Positions 32,536 to 32,544 of a DNA stretch of 32,544 nucleotides are shown here, one piece after another. The DNA is from Negativicutes bacterium (lineage in GTDB: Bacteria; Bacillota; Negativicutes; SKW292). The stretch spans positions 1 to 32,544 of the forward strand of contig JAOAFP010000007.1 in NCBI GenBank assembly GCA_026416215.1, written 5' to 3'. The position numbers and the translations under genes are program-made. Within the stretch, counting starts at the first letter, position 1; the number at the start of each line of letters is the position of its first letter. The notes under the pieces are model-generated. The model saw only the letters and a list, made by a program, of their open reading frames with translations, made no database searches and was not told the origin of the DNA.

Positions 32536-32544
32536 GCAGGCGGG

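Noticed and set aside
1..32544. Many CCGGCCGG-type palindromes as dispersed repeats
   Set aside because: They are short, lie mostly inside codons for Ala, Gly, Arg and Pro, and have no common flanks.
1..32544. tRNA or rRNA genes, CRISPR arrays, IS elements, prophage genes
   Set aside because: Intergenic gaps are all short (under 215 bases) and none shows a cloverleaf, spaced direct repeats or transposase/integrase motifs.

Overview
This is a GC-rich bacterial chromosomal window (roughly 60% GC by eye), densely coding and almost entirely on the + strand. The gene content points to a Bacillota of the endospore-forming lineage: a SigH-type sigma factor, a SpoVD/FtsI-type PBP with a PASTA domain, a YhaM-type OB-HD nuclease, an MGDG/UgtP-type glycosyltransferase and an FtsA-like ATPase. 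Two secreted or lipoprotein-like products resemble proteins of the diderm class Negativicutes. That class assignment is an inference from recalled sequence style, not a search result. No rRNA, tRNA, IS element, prophage or CRISPR array was seen, and no gene-free stretch exceeds 300 bases.

Layout. (1) 1-225: the 3' end of an unrecognised gene. (2) 232-6595: a complete F1Fo ATP synthase operon in the order atpB-E-F-H-A-G-D-C, closed by a terminator. (3) 6711-11168: a diacylglycerol glycosyltransferase-like gene overlapping dprA, then topA with a long basic tail, closed by a terminator. (4) 11353-14430: an abutting pair, a 711-residue FtsA-like ATPase with about 60-residue 'VNG' repeats in place of the usual FtsA tail, and a FakA/DhaL-like protein with altered active-site motifs. 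This is the least conventional part of the window. (5) 14508-16040: hutH, ending in a strong bidirectional terminator shared with a convergent gene. (6) 16143-17711 (-): an exported beta-lactamase-fold protein that has lost its SxxK catalytic motif. (7) 17891-19147: lysA, then a lipoprotein-like gene (19361-20398) with its own terminator. (8) 20511-25987: a lone MalG-type ABC permease overlapping an ftsW-like gene, a double-domain PPK2 polyphosphate kinase and a class B PBP. (9) 26064-28387: alanine dehydrogenase, a terminator and alanine racemase. (10) 28442-29425: a YhaM-like nuclease overlapping tail-to-tail with an exported protein on the - strand (29419-30285). (11) 30422-31663: a radical SAM protein, and 31777-32535: the sigH-like gene behind a near-consensus SigA promoter.

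How they fit together. The ATP synthase operon is a self-contained energy module. From lysA to alr, several genes serve cell-wall building: LysA consumes meso-DAP, Ald interconverts pyruvate and L-alanine, Alr makes D-alanine, and the FtsW-like polymerase and PBP polymerise and cross-link peptidoglycan. The FtsA-like protein may belong to the same envelope/division theme, but its partner and role are unknown.
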